DNA of 64,000 nucleotides from Diadophis punctatus similis (Eukaryota; Chordata; Lepidosauria; Squamata; Dipsadidae). The notes under the pieces were generated by a model. It was not told where the DNA came from, searched no databases, and worked only from the letters and a program-made list of their open reading frames with translations. Below are positions 24,061-37,875 of this stretch, one piece after another (positions within the stretch are counted from its first letter, which is position 1; each line of letters starts with the position of its first letter). Position numbers and translations under genes: made by a program. The stretch is from assembly GCA_023053685.1 (NCBI GenBank), contig JALIGW010000005.1, positions 22,652,501 to 22,716,500 on the forward strand. The letters are read 5' to 3'.

Positions 24061-25080
24061 TCCAAAGCTTTGGAGAATTCTACAAATAAAAAAAATGTTC
24101 AAAAAACCAAAAATAAATACAAGAGAATTTTAGAAATTAAGTTGGAAATGATATCACATATTTTACTAGGTATAATCCCCTGGGTGATTCAGGCCAAGTG
24201 CTATGCCCACCAATTCATCAAGGAAAGCCATCATGAAAGCTACACCATCATGAAAGCTCTTTCAAGTCCTTCAACCAGCACCAAAGCCTCCCTCACCAAC
24301 TCAAGTGCTAGAAAGCAGGGGTTCGCCCCCCCCCCATCTGAAGGCCCAGTGCACCATCAAAATCAGCACTTTGCATCCCACAGATTCCTCACACAAGCCA
24401 AGTGCCTCATTATCGGCAATCACTGAACAAGAAAAACTTCAGCTGTGTGAGCTCAGCAGGTAGAGGATTTAAACTGTGCAGGGATTGTCCTGTTCTTGGA
24501 AGCAACTTTGGCATCTAGCTCTACGCTTTCGTGCTTTCTCACTCCTGACTATGAGCTTGACCCCAGCATATTCCTGACCAGGCCTATAGCTTTTCTCAAA
24601 GCACTTTGTGTGTTTTCAGATTATGGACTGTTCAACTTGGCTTTGCATCCCCTCCTCAGCCAGTAGTAATTGTGCGCATGAACACTCTTCATTTTACTTT
24701 CCCAACTCTGTTTCTGTTTTTTCTACACCCGTACTCTCCTCGTGCCTCTACATCATTCTCCCACTGCAGCTTTTCAATCAAGCAATGTGTCCTCTATGTG
24801 GCTAGCTCCTGTTGTTTCCATAAGTCTCATTGCAATTGCATCATTGCAACCATTAGCTTCAGTGCTCTCCTTGAAGTTCTTCCTCACTTCCCCACTGCTA
24901 CCAAACCCTCAACCAAGTGCGCCCTTTGCAACTCTTCTATATAATCCAATTCACTGCAATGTATCTTGTTGGGGGGAGGGGGGGTTTCATGGACATTTGA
25001 TCCTTTTGCTGAAGCCAGGCCATGAAAGGTAGAGTCTTCTATAATGTATGAATTGGAGAGGAGGAGGCTCATTTTATAGA
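24061..25080. other. Intronic DNA of unknown origin
   Basis: Moderately C/T-rich from about 24180 with overlapping unfamiliar frames of 96-118 aa. No domain, splice pattern or repeat end is recognised. It may be an old mobile element. Confidence 0.4.
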
Positions 25081-25665
25081 TAACTAGTAGCTGGATACCC
25101 GTGCTTCGCTACGAAACTATGTGATCGGGCTGGATAAATTGACAGTTAAAGCTTGAAAATTAATGAGTAGTTACATCGGGCTTGATACATTGACACTTAA
25201 AGCTTGAAAATTTATGTAGAATGTGTAACTCCTTAGCATCAGAGAGTGTTAATATAAGGCAACTGGCAGTTGGAACAGAGATCTTTTCAGGTGGGGAGGG
25301 GGAGCAGAATGCCTAAACTCCCAGCCCACAGGCCGGATGAGTCATGCGGTGGCCACGGCCACACCTGGTTTAGCAAAGGGGTAGCATCAGAGCGTGTTAA
25401 TATAAGGCAACTGGCAGTTGGAACAGAGTTCTTTTCAGGTGGGGAGGGGGAGTAGAACGTCTAACTCCTTAGCATCAGAGAATGTTAATATAATACTGTA
25501 TAAGAAATACTAATGATCTGATGGTCATTTCGAAAAATCTTTTCTTAGCGACCACCTAGAAGCCAAGAGGAACATATGTGCCAAGTTTTAAGTTTGTAGG
25601 CTTTACAGTTCTGGAGATTTCGTGATAAGTGAGTGGTATTTGGCTTTTATATATAGAGATGTATA
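25081..25665. mobile_element. Interspersed repeat with internal ~150-bp tandem duplication
   Basis: Begins TAGCTGGATACCCGTGCTTC and ends GTGGTATTTGGCTTTTATAT, a pairing seen in a widespread animal repeat whose class I cannot name with certainty. A block containing GTTAATATAAGGCAACTGGC and AGTTGGAACAGAG occurs at about 25247 and again at about 25398. A third partial start is near 25480. Confidence 0.6.
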
Positions 25666-26970
25666 AGTAGCAGGGGCTTATTTAAAATACCATCTCCTTG
25701 AATCATAATCAGGCTGAGAACTAACCCTTATAGTACTACGCATTAAGCATTTAAACACTGATAATGGCAAAGCTTGGGAGGTCATTAGCCTGGGGAATTG
25801 TGAAGCAAAGGAAACTTTGTATCACATTGTGATCTAGCTGAAAGAAAGGTCCATGACTGTCTTCAAAGAGTACAACAGAAACAACAATAACATTCTCTCT
25901 AAAAATTTCTACCTGGATTCCCTTACTACATCCATTAGTTACCAAAATGCACTTGTCCAACAAGCCCTCAAAGTGATAAAAATTAATGTCATAAGGTTCA
26001 TGTTTTGTTTCCAAAGCGACAAAGTGAATACCCACGCTGATGAAAAAAGTGCATGACTAAACATGTCCCACTAGAATTCAACATGTGGATTATTAGCATG
26101 CCTAATGCAAATGAGGGCACATGCATGGAGAATGTATAGGGGAAGATATACCTGAATAGTTACGGCATCCTATGTCATAGCTGCCAAAACAAAATGGCCA
26201 GTGCCACATGACATCGTCATTCTACACTGTGTAAGAAACACTATGGTGAACTAGCACTTCACTATTCTTATCCTGTGGATAGGCTTGAACCTGAGCCATT
26301 ATTAGTTATTAATTTCACCCATTTCTGGTTTTTTAACCACTATCACTGTATTTCCTGTAGTCCATTATTCAATTAATTTCATCTAATTCTCTGAACATCT
26401 TCATGTTCATAGATCTGCAGTCGTAAAATAGCTGCCAACCGAATTGTCAGGGAAATCACTGCATGCCCTCTAAAATCAGGCTCCATTTAGGCCCTGGGCA
26501 GACTGTCCTAATGGGACTACCATCTTTGCTAAAGTCCAGGATATTTACTATCCTCAGGTAGATGGGGAAGTGATCTTACCATAACAAAGATTAGAGATTA
26601 ATTTTCTCCAATTTTAAATAAGTTCAAAAAACAGTGGAAGCATCTACCCTATGATGTCAGGGGCACAATTATTTGTGATAAGAACATGGTCACCACTGAG
26701 GCCATAGAAAAAATCTACCATGAACGCCTTCCCTAGGGCATACAAGTTGAAGTTACAACAGCCTATGACTCCAGCACCACTCCCACCCTTGGGGTACATC
26801 TACCAGTTGGTCAATATAATAGCACAGGGACTTAATCATCTCATTGCTGTTCCTCTCAAAAGGTTAATGAATTGTTTCAATTACCTCTTTTTCCTGACTT
26901 TGTACTGTAGCTGCTGTACACTTGAAACCCAGCTGGACAGATTTCTGTCAGCATTATACCCAGTTACCTA
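25666..26970. other. Intronic DNA, nothing firmly recognised
   Basis: About 1.3 kb. Parts look like decayed repeat, but no signature could be named. Confidence 0.45.
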
Positions 26971-27199
26971 CTAGCAATAGCAATAGCAATAGCACTTAGA
27001 CTTATATACTGCTTCATAGTGCCTTACAGCCCTCTCTAAGCGGTTTACAGAGTTCAGCATATTGCCCCCAACAATCTGGGTCCTCATTTTACCCACCTCG
27101 GAAGGATGGAAGGCTGAGTCAACCTTGAGCCGGTGAGATTTGAACAGCTGAACTGCTGAACTGCAGTGCTGCACTTTAACCACTGCACCACCCCGGCTC
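26971..27199 (-). mobile_element. Sauria-type SINE, nearly full length, minus strand
   Basis: The plus strand shows the reversed tail (AGCAATAGCAATAGCAATAG), then CTAAGCGGTTTACAGAG, CAATCTGGGTCCTCATTTTA and GGCTGAGTCAACCTTGAGCC, ending at the tRNA-like head CACTGCACCACCCCGGCTC. It mirrors the copy at 10441. Confidence 0.92.
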
Positions 27200-27429
27200 T
27201 ACCCACCACCTACTACCCAGTTATGTCCTCCAAACATAAATCTCACAGCCACCTGCTTATCTGTAACCGTGTCTTTCTGCATATTGGTTTGGTATTAACC
27301 ATAACTAACCGGAACCAAGATTAAAAAAAAACTATCTGAGCCCATAGCAAAGGCAAATGGTTTAGAAGAAGAAGCCTGCAACAATAAAGGTTTCTGTTCC
27401 TGAAGTACCTACCACCATATATGCTGGTA
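27200..27429. other. Short intronic spacer
   Basis: No feature recognised. Confidence 0.5.
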
Positions 27430-28349
27430 CCTTCTCCTCTCATGCGGGGGGGGGGGCACAGCAAGATGATGGCTGGATTCTTAGGGCAGGAGAGAAGCGG
27501 CCCTGTAGCTGCCTTCACGCCACATTTGCGCGTAAGTCAGCCTTCGCTTCCTGCCGCTTTGGACTGGAGCTTATGCCCTCCCTGCTCGGCCAAAGAGCTG
27601 CGGGGGGGGGGACACGCAAGGCGATGGCAGGATCATTAGGGCAGGAGAGAAGCTGCGTCCTTTTGCGTCCTGTTAAGACCCTCCTTAAGCAAGCGGCCGC
27701 CCACCCTGCACGTGCCTTTGCTGTGCTTTGGTGCTCGCTTGAGGAGGGTCTCCCCACGCACACACGCACTCTCCTGGCCCTGCCACAGCCAGCCAGGGAG
27801 TCGCGAGAGGGGGAGGAGTGTCGCCCGAAGGGAAGCCTCCGCCAGGGGTGACGATTGTTCCTCAACAGAGAGACAGAGAAGGGGAGAGAGATGTGAGAAA
27901 GAGAGAGATGAGGGAGAGAGAAAGAGAGCAATGAGAGAGGGTGGGAGAAAGAGAAATAGGGAGGGAGAGAGAAAGAGCAATGAGAGAGGGAGGGAGAAAG
28001 ATGGGAGAGGGAAAGAGAAAGAGAGATGGGGGAAGGAAGGGAGAGAGAGAGATGGGGAGGGAGAGAGAAAGAGATGAGGGAGGGGGAGAGATGGGGGGGA
28101 GAAAGAGAGAGGGAAAAGAGAGAGATACCTGTTTCCCATAGAAAAAAAACCATAGAGAGCCACAAAACCTGGGTAGGCGTGGCTGGGGGGGTCATGTGAC
28201 TTGGTGGGAGTGAGTGGAGCCACCGGGAGCCACAAAACCTGGGTGGGCGTGGCCAACCACCCAGATTTTGTGGCTCCTGGTGTTTTGTTTTCTCTAGGAA
28301 ACGGGTCCAAATGGCTCTTTGAGTGTTTAAGGTTGCTGACCCCTGACCT
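27430..28349. mobile_element. hAT-like element relic with 270-bp purine tract
   Basis: The right part (GAGCCACAAAACCTGGGTGG, then CAAATGGCTCTTTGAGTGTT and AAGGTTGCTGACCCCTG) is the reverse complement of the left part of the element at 37902. The left boundary is unclear. A block with TTAGGGCAGGAGAGAAGC is duplicated at about 27480 and 27636. From about 27860 to 28130 the plus strand is almost pure GAGA/GGGA purine. The minus-strand 326-aa and 224-aa Ser/Leu/Pro frames are translations of this tract. Confidence 0.65.
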
Positions 28350-30208
28350 AAACAGACTACATAATAATTGGGAATGTGCAGCATTTTGCTTCTGTCCTGA
28401 AACTTTTTCATATGTTTTCTTCTACCTTTTAAATATGCTCTACTGTTATACAGAACAAAGGCTTTTAGATCTGTCATTTTTGAAATCAAAAACATTTAAA
28501 ATAACAAAATGCTTCAAATACTGTTTCTCTCCTTTTACTATCTTGTTCCAGTCTTTCAAATAAATACCTAAATAGACATGCCCGTTATGATATAAATTAC
28601 CAAAAAGTTAAACTGAGACTGGGTTTTATTTTTAAAAAAATCCAAAACCCAAGAAATTAGGGAGACAGCAGTTTACTTTAATCACTGTTCAACACTTAAA
28701 CCTACTGCTGTCTGCTGTCCTGCGCCAGTTTGAGAGGGGCCTCTGTTGGTTGCTTTCTTTATTGACCATGCCTTTTTCCAGCTTCTATGTCAGACTCTGA
28801 CATCTGCAACTATAAAATTAAAACAGGCATCAAAACAGAAGTGCAGAATCTCTGAATCAAAGGCTGTGTAGAGCCTTTCTTAATAACCCAAAAGAAGAAA
28901 TGCCAACGAGTTTTGGAAGTGGTGATAACCAGCGCAACATATATTTTGACAACAAACTGATATTTCCTTTTCAAGTGAGCAATGTCACCAGTGTAACACA
29001 AAGGTTTTAAAATTGGTATGTTTTAGTTGTAATAGTAACCATTCAATATGCCTTTTGATAAGAACTAGTGTGTTTTAAAAACTGAATTATTATTATAAAT
29101 CCAAAATGTAAATATTGTACACTTAAAGCATTTGTCAGCCATTTATTCATTAATTAAATGGGTGGCCCTGATTTTATAAAAGCATAATTAAACCTTAATA
29201 CTTTCAAGAAATACTATATACTATAAATGTAATTCCATTATGGACCTTTATTTTGCCTGAAAAAGATTCTAGGTTCAGTTTTGTCCCAATTCTTGATATT
29301 TCTGAAAATACTGTGCTAGATAGACTAATGATCTGTTTTAGAGTATTAAGAAACTTCTTATGTTCCAATGTATTTCCCATTAAGTAAATAAACTACTATC
29401 TTAACAGTTGCACTGTAGATGAATGAACACTATTATTCTCCATCTGAAAAGACTAAATATTCCTCCTTTAGCAACTGGCTTTGGGACTGGCAACTTGATA
29501 ATTAAACAAAGAGGTTGCTTAAGAGCAACTGTGCTAATGATTTTACACAGGACAATGCATACTGACTAAATGTAATGGAAAACACATGACTGACAGAGAA
29601 ACCATGAAAATTATAAATGCAGGCATTGGTCACAATTATTTTTTAACACCATTGTAACTGTGAGCTATTGCTGTCCAAGGCAATTGCTAAGCGAGGACTA
29701 CCTGTAATTGCTATTGTGTCTTATTGCTAGAATTTTAAATTAGATTTTTAGATATTCAGTCTGTTCTGAAGCTGACAATATCTGATAATTAGTGAAAATT
29801 CCAAATGCTGACTGGGTATTTAATACACTAGTTAGAAATCAACCAATCAGATTACTGACAACTTATTGAAAGGCAATATAATTAACTGTGAATGAATTAG
29901 ATCATAGCTACCTATCTCCAGTTGAGAAAAGTATCCAGAATAACATGTTATTCTCAATTCTAAGGCAGGGAGACTGCAATAATGTAAAATAAGAAACTGC
30001 AACTACATTTGCACAGCAGACAAACCAACAGTTTATTTAACAGCAGCAATTCAGTAATATGAAAATAATTACTTTCAACAAAACATCTAATAAAGTTGCT
30101 GATCCCAGATGATTGCAGAAATGAACAGCCAAACACAATTAATATCTGAAAGAAATTCTCTCCTTCCAATTTAACAAAGCCAAAAATCTTGACATGAAAT
30201 CAGAATGG
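28350..30208. other. AT-rich intron, mostly repeat-free
   Basis: No exon recognised. A short GAGGACTACCTGTAAT near 29693-29708 is the end of a MITE relic. Confidence 0.5.
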
Positions 30209-30475
30209 TCCTAGTGTAAGGTGACCAGACGTCCCGATTTTGGCGGGACAGACCCGCTTTTTAATGATTTGTCCCGCGTCCCGCCTCGTTTCTAAAAAGT
30301 CCCGATTTTTGAAAAGAATGCACGACTAGGGCATTCTTTTCAAAAATCTGCCTGAAAGGGGGGCGTGCGAGCCAGCCAAGAGGAGGAGGGGGTGGGTGAG
30401 GAGGGGGCGGGGGCTGATAGCCGGCGGCGCTCACATGGACGGGGGACGGGCGCGGGAGGGAGGCAGGGAGGAGCC

Positions 30476-31357
<882 letters not shown>

Positions 31358-32039
31358 ACATAATTTAAATTTAGGCGCTGCACGGCTAAGTCCTTTCGTT
31401 AAGGGGATGGTAAGAAAGACTGGAGATTTGTGCTAGCTAGGCTAAGGCAAAGCCGAGAGAGTTTTTGCAAGACCGCGGTTCTGTCGCGTTTCAGCGCTCC
31501 GTTTCTGGGTTTTGGTGGCGGTGTTAATGGGTTCGTTGATGGCTGCAAAACCCTCCGCGGACTTCTAAGTTGCCTGCCGATACTTCGTGGAGGGAAGTGT
31601 GTAGCAATTGCGTTGCATAAACCGATCGACCGACAAATAGGTGGTTTTGCAACCGTCAAAAGACACCTTTGCAAAGAAAGGACAAAGTTGCAACTAATAA
31701 AAGCCTCACTTCTCAGCCTAAGTATATGGTGTTTCGGGGGGGGGAGGTTGGGGGCGGACGGGGCTATCTCTTCTCCAACTGCTGTGTTAAGGATTCTGTT
31801 AGTTTTTTTAACACCAGTGGATGGAACCCATCTTGTGAACTGACAATTTTGACTGAACAGAAAAGTGAAACATAGTTTGTCTATATTTGTGGCAGGTGAG
31901 GAATTTACCTGGATGGCTGTAGAATAGTTTGAAATTACCCTGTTAAGATCAGTTTTTGTTTTAAAAGGGCCGGCATTCTTGGTTTTTAAAGTGCTTTAAT
32001 TACTTGTGTGTGTGGGTTTGTGTGCACACACACACCCCT

Positions 32040-32220
32040 TTAGGTCAGTGTTGACTCCTGATTACTGGTCTCTATAGTTTCTTGGCAAGATTTCAAAAGT
32101 CGCTTGTCTTTGCCTCCTTCCCAAGGCTTGGAAAGAGAGCGATTGGCCCAGTTACCTAGTTGACTATGTGCTTAAAGTGGGAATAGAACTGGTTTCCCTA
32201 GTGCCTTAACCAGTACCCCA
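32040..32220 (-). mobile_element. CORE-SINE fragment
   Basis: The minus strand carries a diverged CORE-SINE. Plus-strand TTTCTTGGCAAGATTTCAAA, AGCGATTGGCCCAGTTACC and CCTAGTGCCTTAACCAGTA correspond to its tail, CORE and tRNA-like head. It lies inside the 3.8-kb hAT unit. Confidence 0.7.
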
Positions 32221-32569
32221 AATTGAATCTTTGCAAGCACATGTCATCATTTTTTTTAAACAATGAGCATGGATTTATAGTGAATGTTTCAATTCATTCC
32301 AGATCTTAATTCAAAGGAATCCATGTTGATTCACATGTGGATGTAATGACCGAGAAAAGAGAAAAACATATGTATGGTAGATGTGCAATCCTGGTGACTG
32401 TGGGTACTTGTGTATACCATTCACCTTCCTCTGATGGTTCGCCCTGCCCCTTAATGGTATCTTAAATGGTGAGGTGCTGCTCAGGTGCTTGCTAAGGAGG
32501 ACCTTACCTGTGGTGATCAGCAGACCAAGATAGGATAGGATAGGATAGGATAGACGATAGACGATAGAC

Positions 32570-32931
32570 CAGTGGTTCCCAACCTTTTTGTGATTGAGTA
32601 CCACTTGGAGGTCCCATACAGTCGCCACGTACCACCTGGTTCCAGAGAAACTAAATTCGATCAGATATCACTTTATTTCCATAATTGTACCGTTCCTTTT
32701 TTGGCCCCGCGCATCCAGCAACTGGATTCTCGGGCCGCTGGGACCAGGTGGGTGGCGTGTGGCAACAGTTGCAAATCGTTGCCAGATTATCTTGTGTTAG
32801 GCAGTAAACATTTTTGTGAAGTAAAAAATAACTAACTAAAAATTGTTCATGACCCCGAAAGTGTTCGCGTACCACCTGGAAGGCCCTCGCGTACCACTAG
32901 TGGTACATGTACCACAGGTTGGGAACCACTG
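32570..32931. mobile_element. Nested hAT element (CAGTGGTTCCCAACC ends)
   Basis: The ends CAGTGGTTCCCAACCTTTTT and ACAGGTTGGGAACCACTG are inverted repeats. The flanks CGATAGAC (32562-32569) and CAATAGAC (32932-32939) match at 7 of 8 positions. The body carries repeated GTACCAC motifs near both ends. It inserted into an ATAGG/ATAGAC pentanucleotide tract. The short frames are not genes. Confidence 0.9.
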
Positions 32932-32939
32932 CAATAGAC

Positions 32940-33170
32940 AATAGACGATAGAAGATGGAATAGAATAGAGGATAGGATGGGATAGGATAGGATAGGATAG
33001 GATAGGATAGAATAGAATAGAATAGAATAGAATAGAATAGAATAGAATAGAACAACAGAACAGAACAGAACAGAATTATTTATTGGCCAAGTGTGATTGG
33101 ACACACAAGGAATTTGTCTTCGGTGCATAAGCTCTCAGTGTACATAAAAACTATTCCAGCCAGCCTCCCA
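32940..33170 (-). mobile_element. CR1/L3 LINE 3' tail with ATAGG/AGAAT array
   Basis: Plus-strand TATTGGCCAAGTGTGATTGG and CACACAAGGAATTTGTCTTC are the reverse complement of the L3 3' UTR end at about 6075-6130. The adjoining AGAAT, AACAG and ATAGG arrays (32975-33075) are its amplified 3' tail. The array also continues on the left of the nested hAT at 32531-32569. Confidence 0.85.
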
Positions 33171-33688
33171 CCCCCACAATGCCCATTCTGCTTTGCAACA
33201 AGGGTACATGGCTCAACTGGCATCTTAGGGGGTTGCGCTCGAAGAGGCTGCTTCGTCTTATCGGAGAGAACTGGTGCAAGCTGGTTGCATATGCGCGGTG
33301 GCTTTGTCTGCCCCCGCCCCCCTCTCTCTCCACCCTCCACTCCCGGGCTGCCTCTTTGTCTTAGGTTGGCACCAAGGGCCAGAAGACGGTTTGGGTCAGT
33401 AGAATGTTGCTCAAGGTGACCAAGGGTCCGTTTTGTTAAAAATAAAATAAAACAAGCACATTAAAAAAACAACAGCCCAGCTGCCTTTAAAATAGCCACA
33501 ATAACCTTGCACCTGTTTGTATCACTCAAGGGTTTAAAAAAAAGGAAAGAAACAAGGGAAAAGCAAATTTTGTAATTTGTATTTTTTTTTTTTGCGTTGA
33601 AACTCCCCAGAATCACTGAGAGTGAGTGGGCAGCCGTATAAATTCAAATAAATAAATACTGGGAGATATATAGAAACCTTTAAATTCA

Positions 33689-33952
<264 letters not shown>

Positions 33953-34029
33953 TTAATCAGGAACCCACCCACCCCGGTCAATGGTGTCCCTCTTTACCAA
34001 TGTTAAAATCTGGTCACCTTATCCTAGTG

Positions 34030-36633
34030 AAACTGGAGCAATCTTGATAATATTTTTATGCCTGTAATTACATCCCAAACTGTGAAAGCTACTTAAAATT
34101 GTAATAGATGGAAAGTACTAAGTGGTCAAAATAATACTTAAATGCACATCATTTGGTAAGAAATAAAAATATATTGTTAGCATTTGATTTTGACGGTTTG
34201 CTAATTTAAAGTAAATAGAAAACAAACAAAAACTCTTATCAAACTATAGCAGAAATATGGATATCAATGCCTTTAGGTTAGACCTCCACTAGTACAAGAG
34301 TGATTCATTATTGGAATGATATCTTGACCACTATGAGATACACAGTGTAAGGACCCACAGAAGTTGACCATACCAACAGCAGCTGTGCTGCAAGAAAAAA
34401 TAACCTGTGTGAACATAGTGATAAGTCTAATGATATGTTTAATAAGATATTTTGCCAAAAAGATGTTAATACCAGGAATGGAATGGAATGTCAACTGGTG
34501 TTGACATTCCATTCCAGGCAAGTACTACCACATAAATTATGGGCACAAAGCATCCAAGAAGACATAATAAACTGTCCAACAACATACTATATTCCCACTG
34601 GCTTTCGTTTCTATGGGTAGAGAGAATACGACTGCCCATCCAATACACCTGCATCAGTGAGCAAATTCCCTCACAAACTGCTCTATTTTCAACACTGTTG
34701 AGAAGGACCAATATGTAAGAAAATCATGGTTATAAATTTAGTTCTTCTTTATGTACATACCGGTACCTTATTAAAAATTGCAAGGAAAGAAACATGACCG
34801 TTATAAGCTATGTCTTATTGGTATGAGTGATGTATGCGTGCATAAATGACAGTTGGAAAAAGGAATGGGAATTATAGGCCAAATCCAGCCCAGAATGAAC
34901 ATTATAAGTGGGAGGGAGAAGAGACAAAGACATTTTTCATGACAGAGATTTATTGCAGTTCTGTTCATATATTTGTGTTGACTAGCCTACCCTAACCTTG
35001 CATTGTAATAATCCAAGGGCAGGAGTGGTTTTGTGGCCCATCCCTCAAGTAGCATATTACATTTGCCCAAGTACCATGGGAACAGATGTACTATGTGGAA
35101 GATTAGTAAGCATTATTAAGTAATTTCTAGTTAGCAGAGGAGAAGATGACATTTTTAATAGTAGGTCTCCCTCCCCCCACCAGAAATTCAACAGTTAAAA
35201 CTTTTGTCTGTGAAGTTTCCGAAAGATGCCCTAATTAATTCATGAGCCACAAGCCAAGCTTCAAAAGAAATTAGTCATTTATTAGGAGCGACATTTCAGC
35301 AATACTCTAATGCAGTCAGAACTGAGCTCATGTAGGTTACGTGCCCCCATGACCCTGTCTCCCCCCTTCTCCCTGGGCATGTCATAAATCACATTCTCCA
35401 ATGAACCACGTTGGCGGGCTGTGAAACCAACACCCCTCCTGCTGACTCCAGTAACCTAGGACACAATCAGTAAAAAAGACATTTGTGGAATGTAGTTTCA
35501 GTTAGGACAAGCAGCAACTCTGTCAGTTCTCCCCCCCCCCTGCTTATGGCAACTTGAAGGCTTTGCAAGTTGACATTGTCATTTCTCCAATTTATCTCTC
35601 AAAAAACTGTGTGAATAAAGTTAATCTGAGTACAAACAGCTAAGCTAAGATCACTTGGTAAGGATGAATGAATAAATGTTGGGTTCCCACTAATGGTCCA
35701 CCATTACTTTGGAAACTTCAAAAATATTTTTCTGTGAATATTTTGGATTTTTACTGTTTTAATTAAGACCAGATTTAGTATTAATTAAAAACATGACAAA
35801 GAATAGTCAGTTTTCCTATCACCATTTGATGTAATTATATTATTGATATGATTACAGAGTAACTGTTTGATTATAAACCATCTGACAAATTATAAAGAAG
35901 AAAATTTGTAAACAGAAGAAAGTTGACATAAAAATGATTATTGCAGTAAGTAATATTACTTGCTACAGAAACTAACAATTTCAACATTTACTTTTTAAAC
36001 TTTTAAGAATAGCAAGTACTAGAAAATGAAAAATTAACTCTCCAGATGTTATTTCACAGTACAAAATATTTTATTGGTATAGCTTTTGCATTTTTCTTTT
36101 CTTTGAAATGTGAACAGTTAATTTCTCTGTCAGAAAACATAGGCCTTCCCCACATCTACTTTTGTGTTTGCATTTTATCATTTTATGTTTATATTTTAAT
36201 ATTTGTTTTATTTATTTAATGTGCAGTCCTTGGCACTCTCTGAGCTTGGTTGCTTTCTTGCAGACATTTCATTACCAAACTACGTGACACCATCAGTGCT
36301 AGTAGGGAGTGGGGTTTGCTCTGATTTTATATACTAGTTGCTTGCTCTGTCAGTTTTGGTTGAAATGGTCTTGGTAATCCCTTTAATTGGGTTGTTGTTT
36401 ACTGGAGTATTCTTTGCTTCTTGACTGTTGGTCTAATGTTTCTCTTTGATATTAATCTCTATTCATCTGGTATTGATTGCTGGTGAGAAGAATTTTAGTT
36501 TTTTTGTTTTCTTTTTGGCTTTTTGATTGTCTCTTTTAAATGGCGTGTAGATGACTGTATACTGAGGGCTACGCTTGCAGAAATTCTCCAGCGTTTCTGG
36601 AGTTGGCTTGGATGCTTAGATTCCCAGTTGAAA
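34030..36633. other. AT-rich intron, few repeats
   Basis: No exon recognised in 2.6 kb. It contains a short palindrome at 34479-34516 and a C-run near 35530. Confidence 0.5.
34479..34516. repeat. 38-bp palindrome, 17-bp arms
   Basis: The left arm TGGAATGGAATGTCAAC and the right arm GTTGACATTCCATTCCA are perfect reverse complements separated by the 4-bp loop TGGT. Confidence 0.9.
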
Positions 36634-36641
36634 CTATATGG

Positions 36642-36775
36642 CAGGAGTGTCAAACTCGCATCATCACGGCGTCATCACATGACGTATCACGACTTTTCCC
36701 CCTTCGCTAAACCGGGCATGGGCATGGCCAGTATGTGACGCATCCGGTCCGCGGGCCGCAAGTTTGACACCCCTG
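36642..36775. mobile_element. 134-bp hAT MITE, TSD CTATATGG
   Basis: The ends CAGGAGTGTCAAACTCGC and GCAAGTTTGACACCCCTG are inverted repeats with perfect 8-bp duplications at 36634-36641 and 36776-36783. CpG-rich and noncoding. The same family occurs at 52982. Confidence 0.95.
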
Positions 36776-36783
36776 CTATATGG

Positions 36784-37875
36784 TATCCCAGTTGAAACTA
36801 TATGTTTCCAAATCTAAGATACATTCACATGCACAGAAAGAATATAATTACACTGGTTAGTAGAACAAGGAATGTAAAGCACATAGAGATTGGTCACACA
36901 ACTTAATAAAGATTTGCTATCTTTGCTCGTTAGTCCATGATGTATAGTGAGCCTCCAGTTATGAAACAGTAAAACAAAACTAAGTAACTTCACAGGTTCG
37001 TCACTACAGAAATGAACACTCCTTCAACAAAATTAGCCTGTACATTTAAGCAAGATGGCTGCTAATATAGCAATGCATGAAGAACAGATCAGTATAGATG
37101 GGTTATAAACAAACTGAATTCTGACACTGCACAGAGTTATGATACTAAAATTTAACTATTAAAACTATCATTAATTGCATAATCCCTTCTGGACAAACAT
37201 ACCACATTGCTAACTCTTTTTCAGATGAATGTAGGTTTTAATTAAATTAAACATCACTTTTCAGATCTAGCAGCCTGATTGCAGATGAAGACAACAGATA
37301 ACTAATTATTCATGATATAATTGCAATGGAAAACATTTCCAAGCACTGACAATGTAAAAAGCTTCCTTTTATTGTTCACCCATGGTAAACACTGAAGGTT
37401 AACATGGTATCTTTGAACCATGGTATCAGTTACTTGTATGACTGCAGCATTTAGTTCCTTGCAAAATAAATATAGCTCTATCTTGTCTTATTGCTAGAAT
37501 GATACAGTAATGACAATGTATGCTTTGCAGATATTTAATAAACAGATTATAATAGGATTGCTGTTATCCTACTCATCCATAATTTAATTTATCAGTGCAT
37601 GATATTACAGCAATCATCAGAGAAATTATGAGGAGGTTGCATTAAAGCTGGCATAAACTATGAGTCGTGCTGATATAAGTCATGAAAACTAACCACTTAG
37701 AAAACATTAGTCAACCAATAGTCCAGGCCAAAAAATTATTCCATAGATCTCCCATTCTAAAAAAAGGCAGATTTTTCCTGCTTCCTATTTAATGGTGCAG
37801 GAAAACTGTTTACTGGTTATGATTGATGCAGTGAAAAGTTTGAGTAGTTTTAGCACAAGAGTAAAGAAAACATGA
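36784..37875. other. AT-rich intron, nothing recognised
   Basis: No exon or repeat was identified in this 1.1-kb stretch. Confidence 0.5.

Noticed and set aside
27515..28495. 326-aa and 224-aa minus-strand frames rich in Ser, Leu and Pro
   Set aside because: They are translations of the purine tract and GC-rich hAT relic, with no domain and no splice context.
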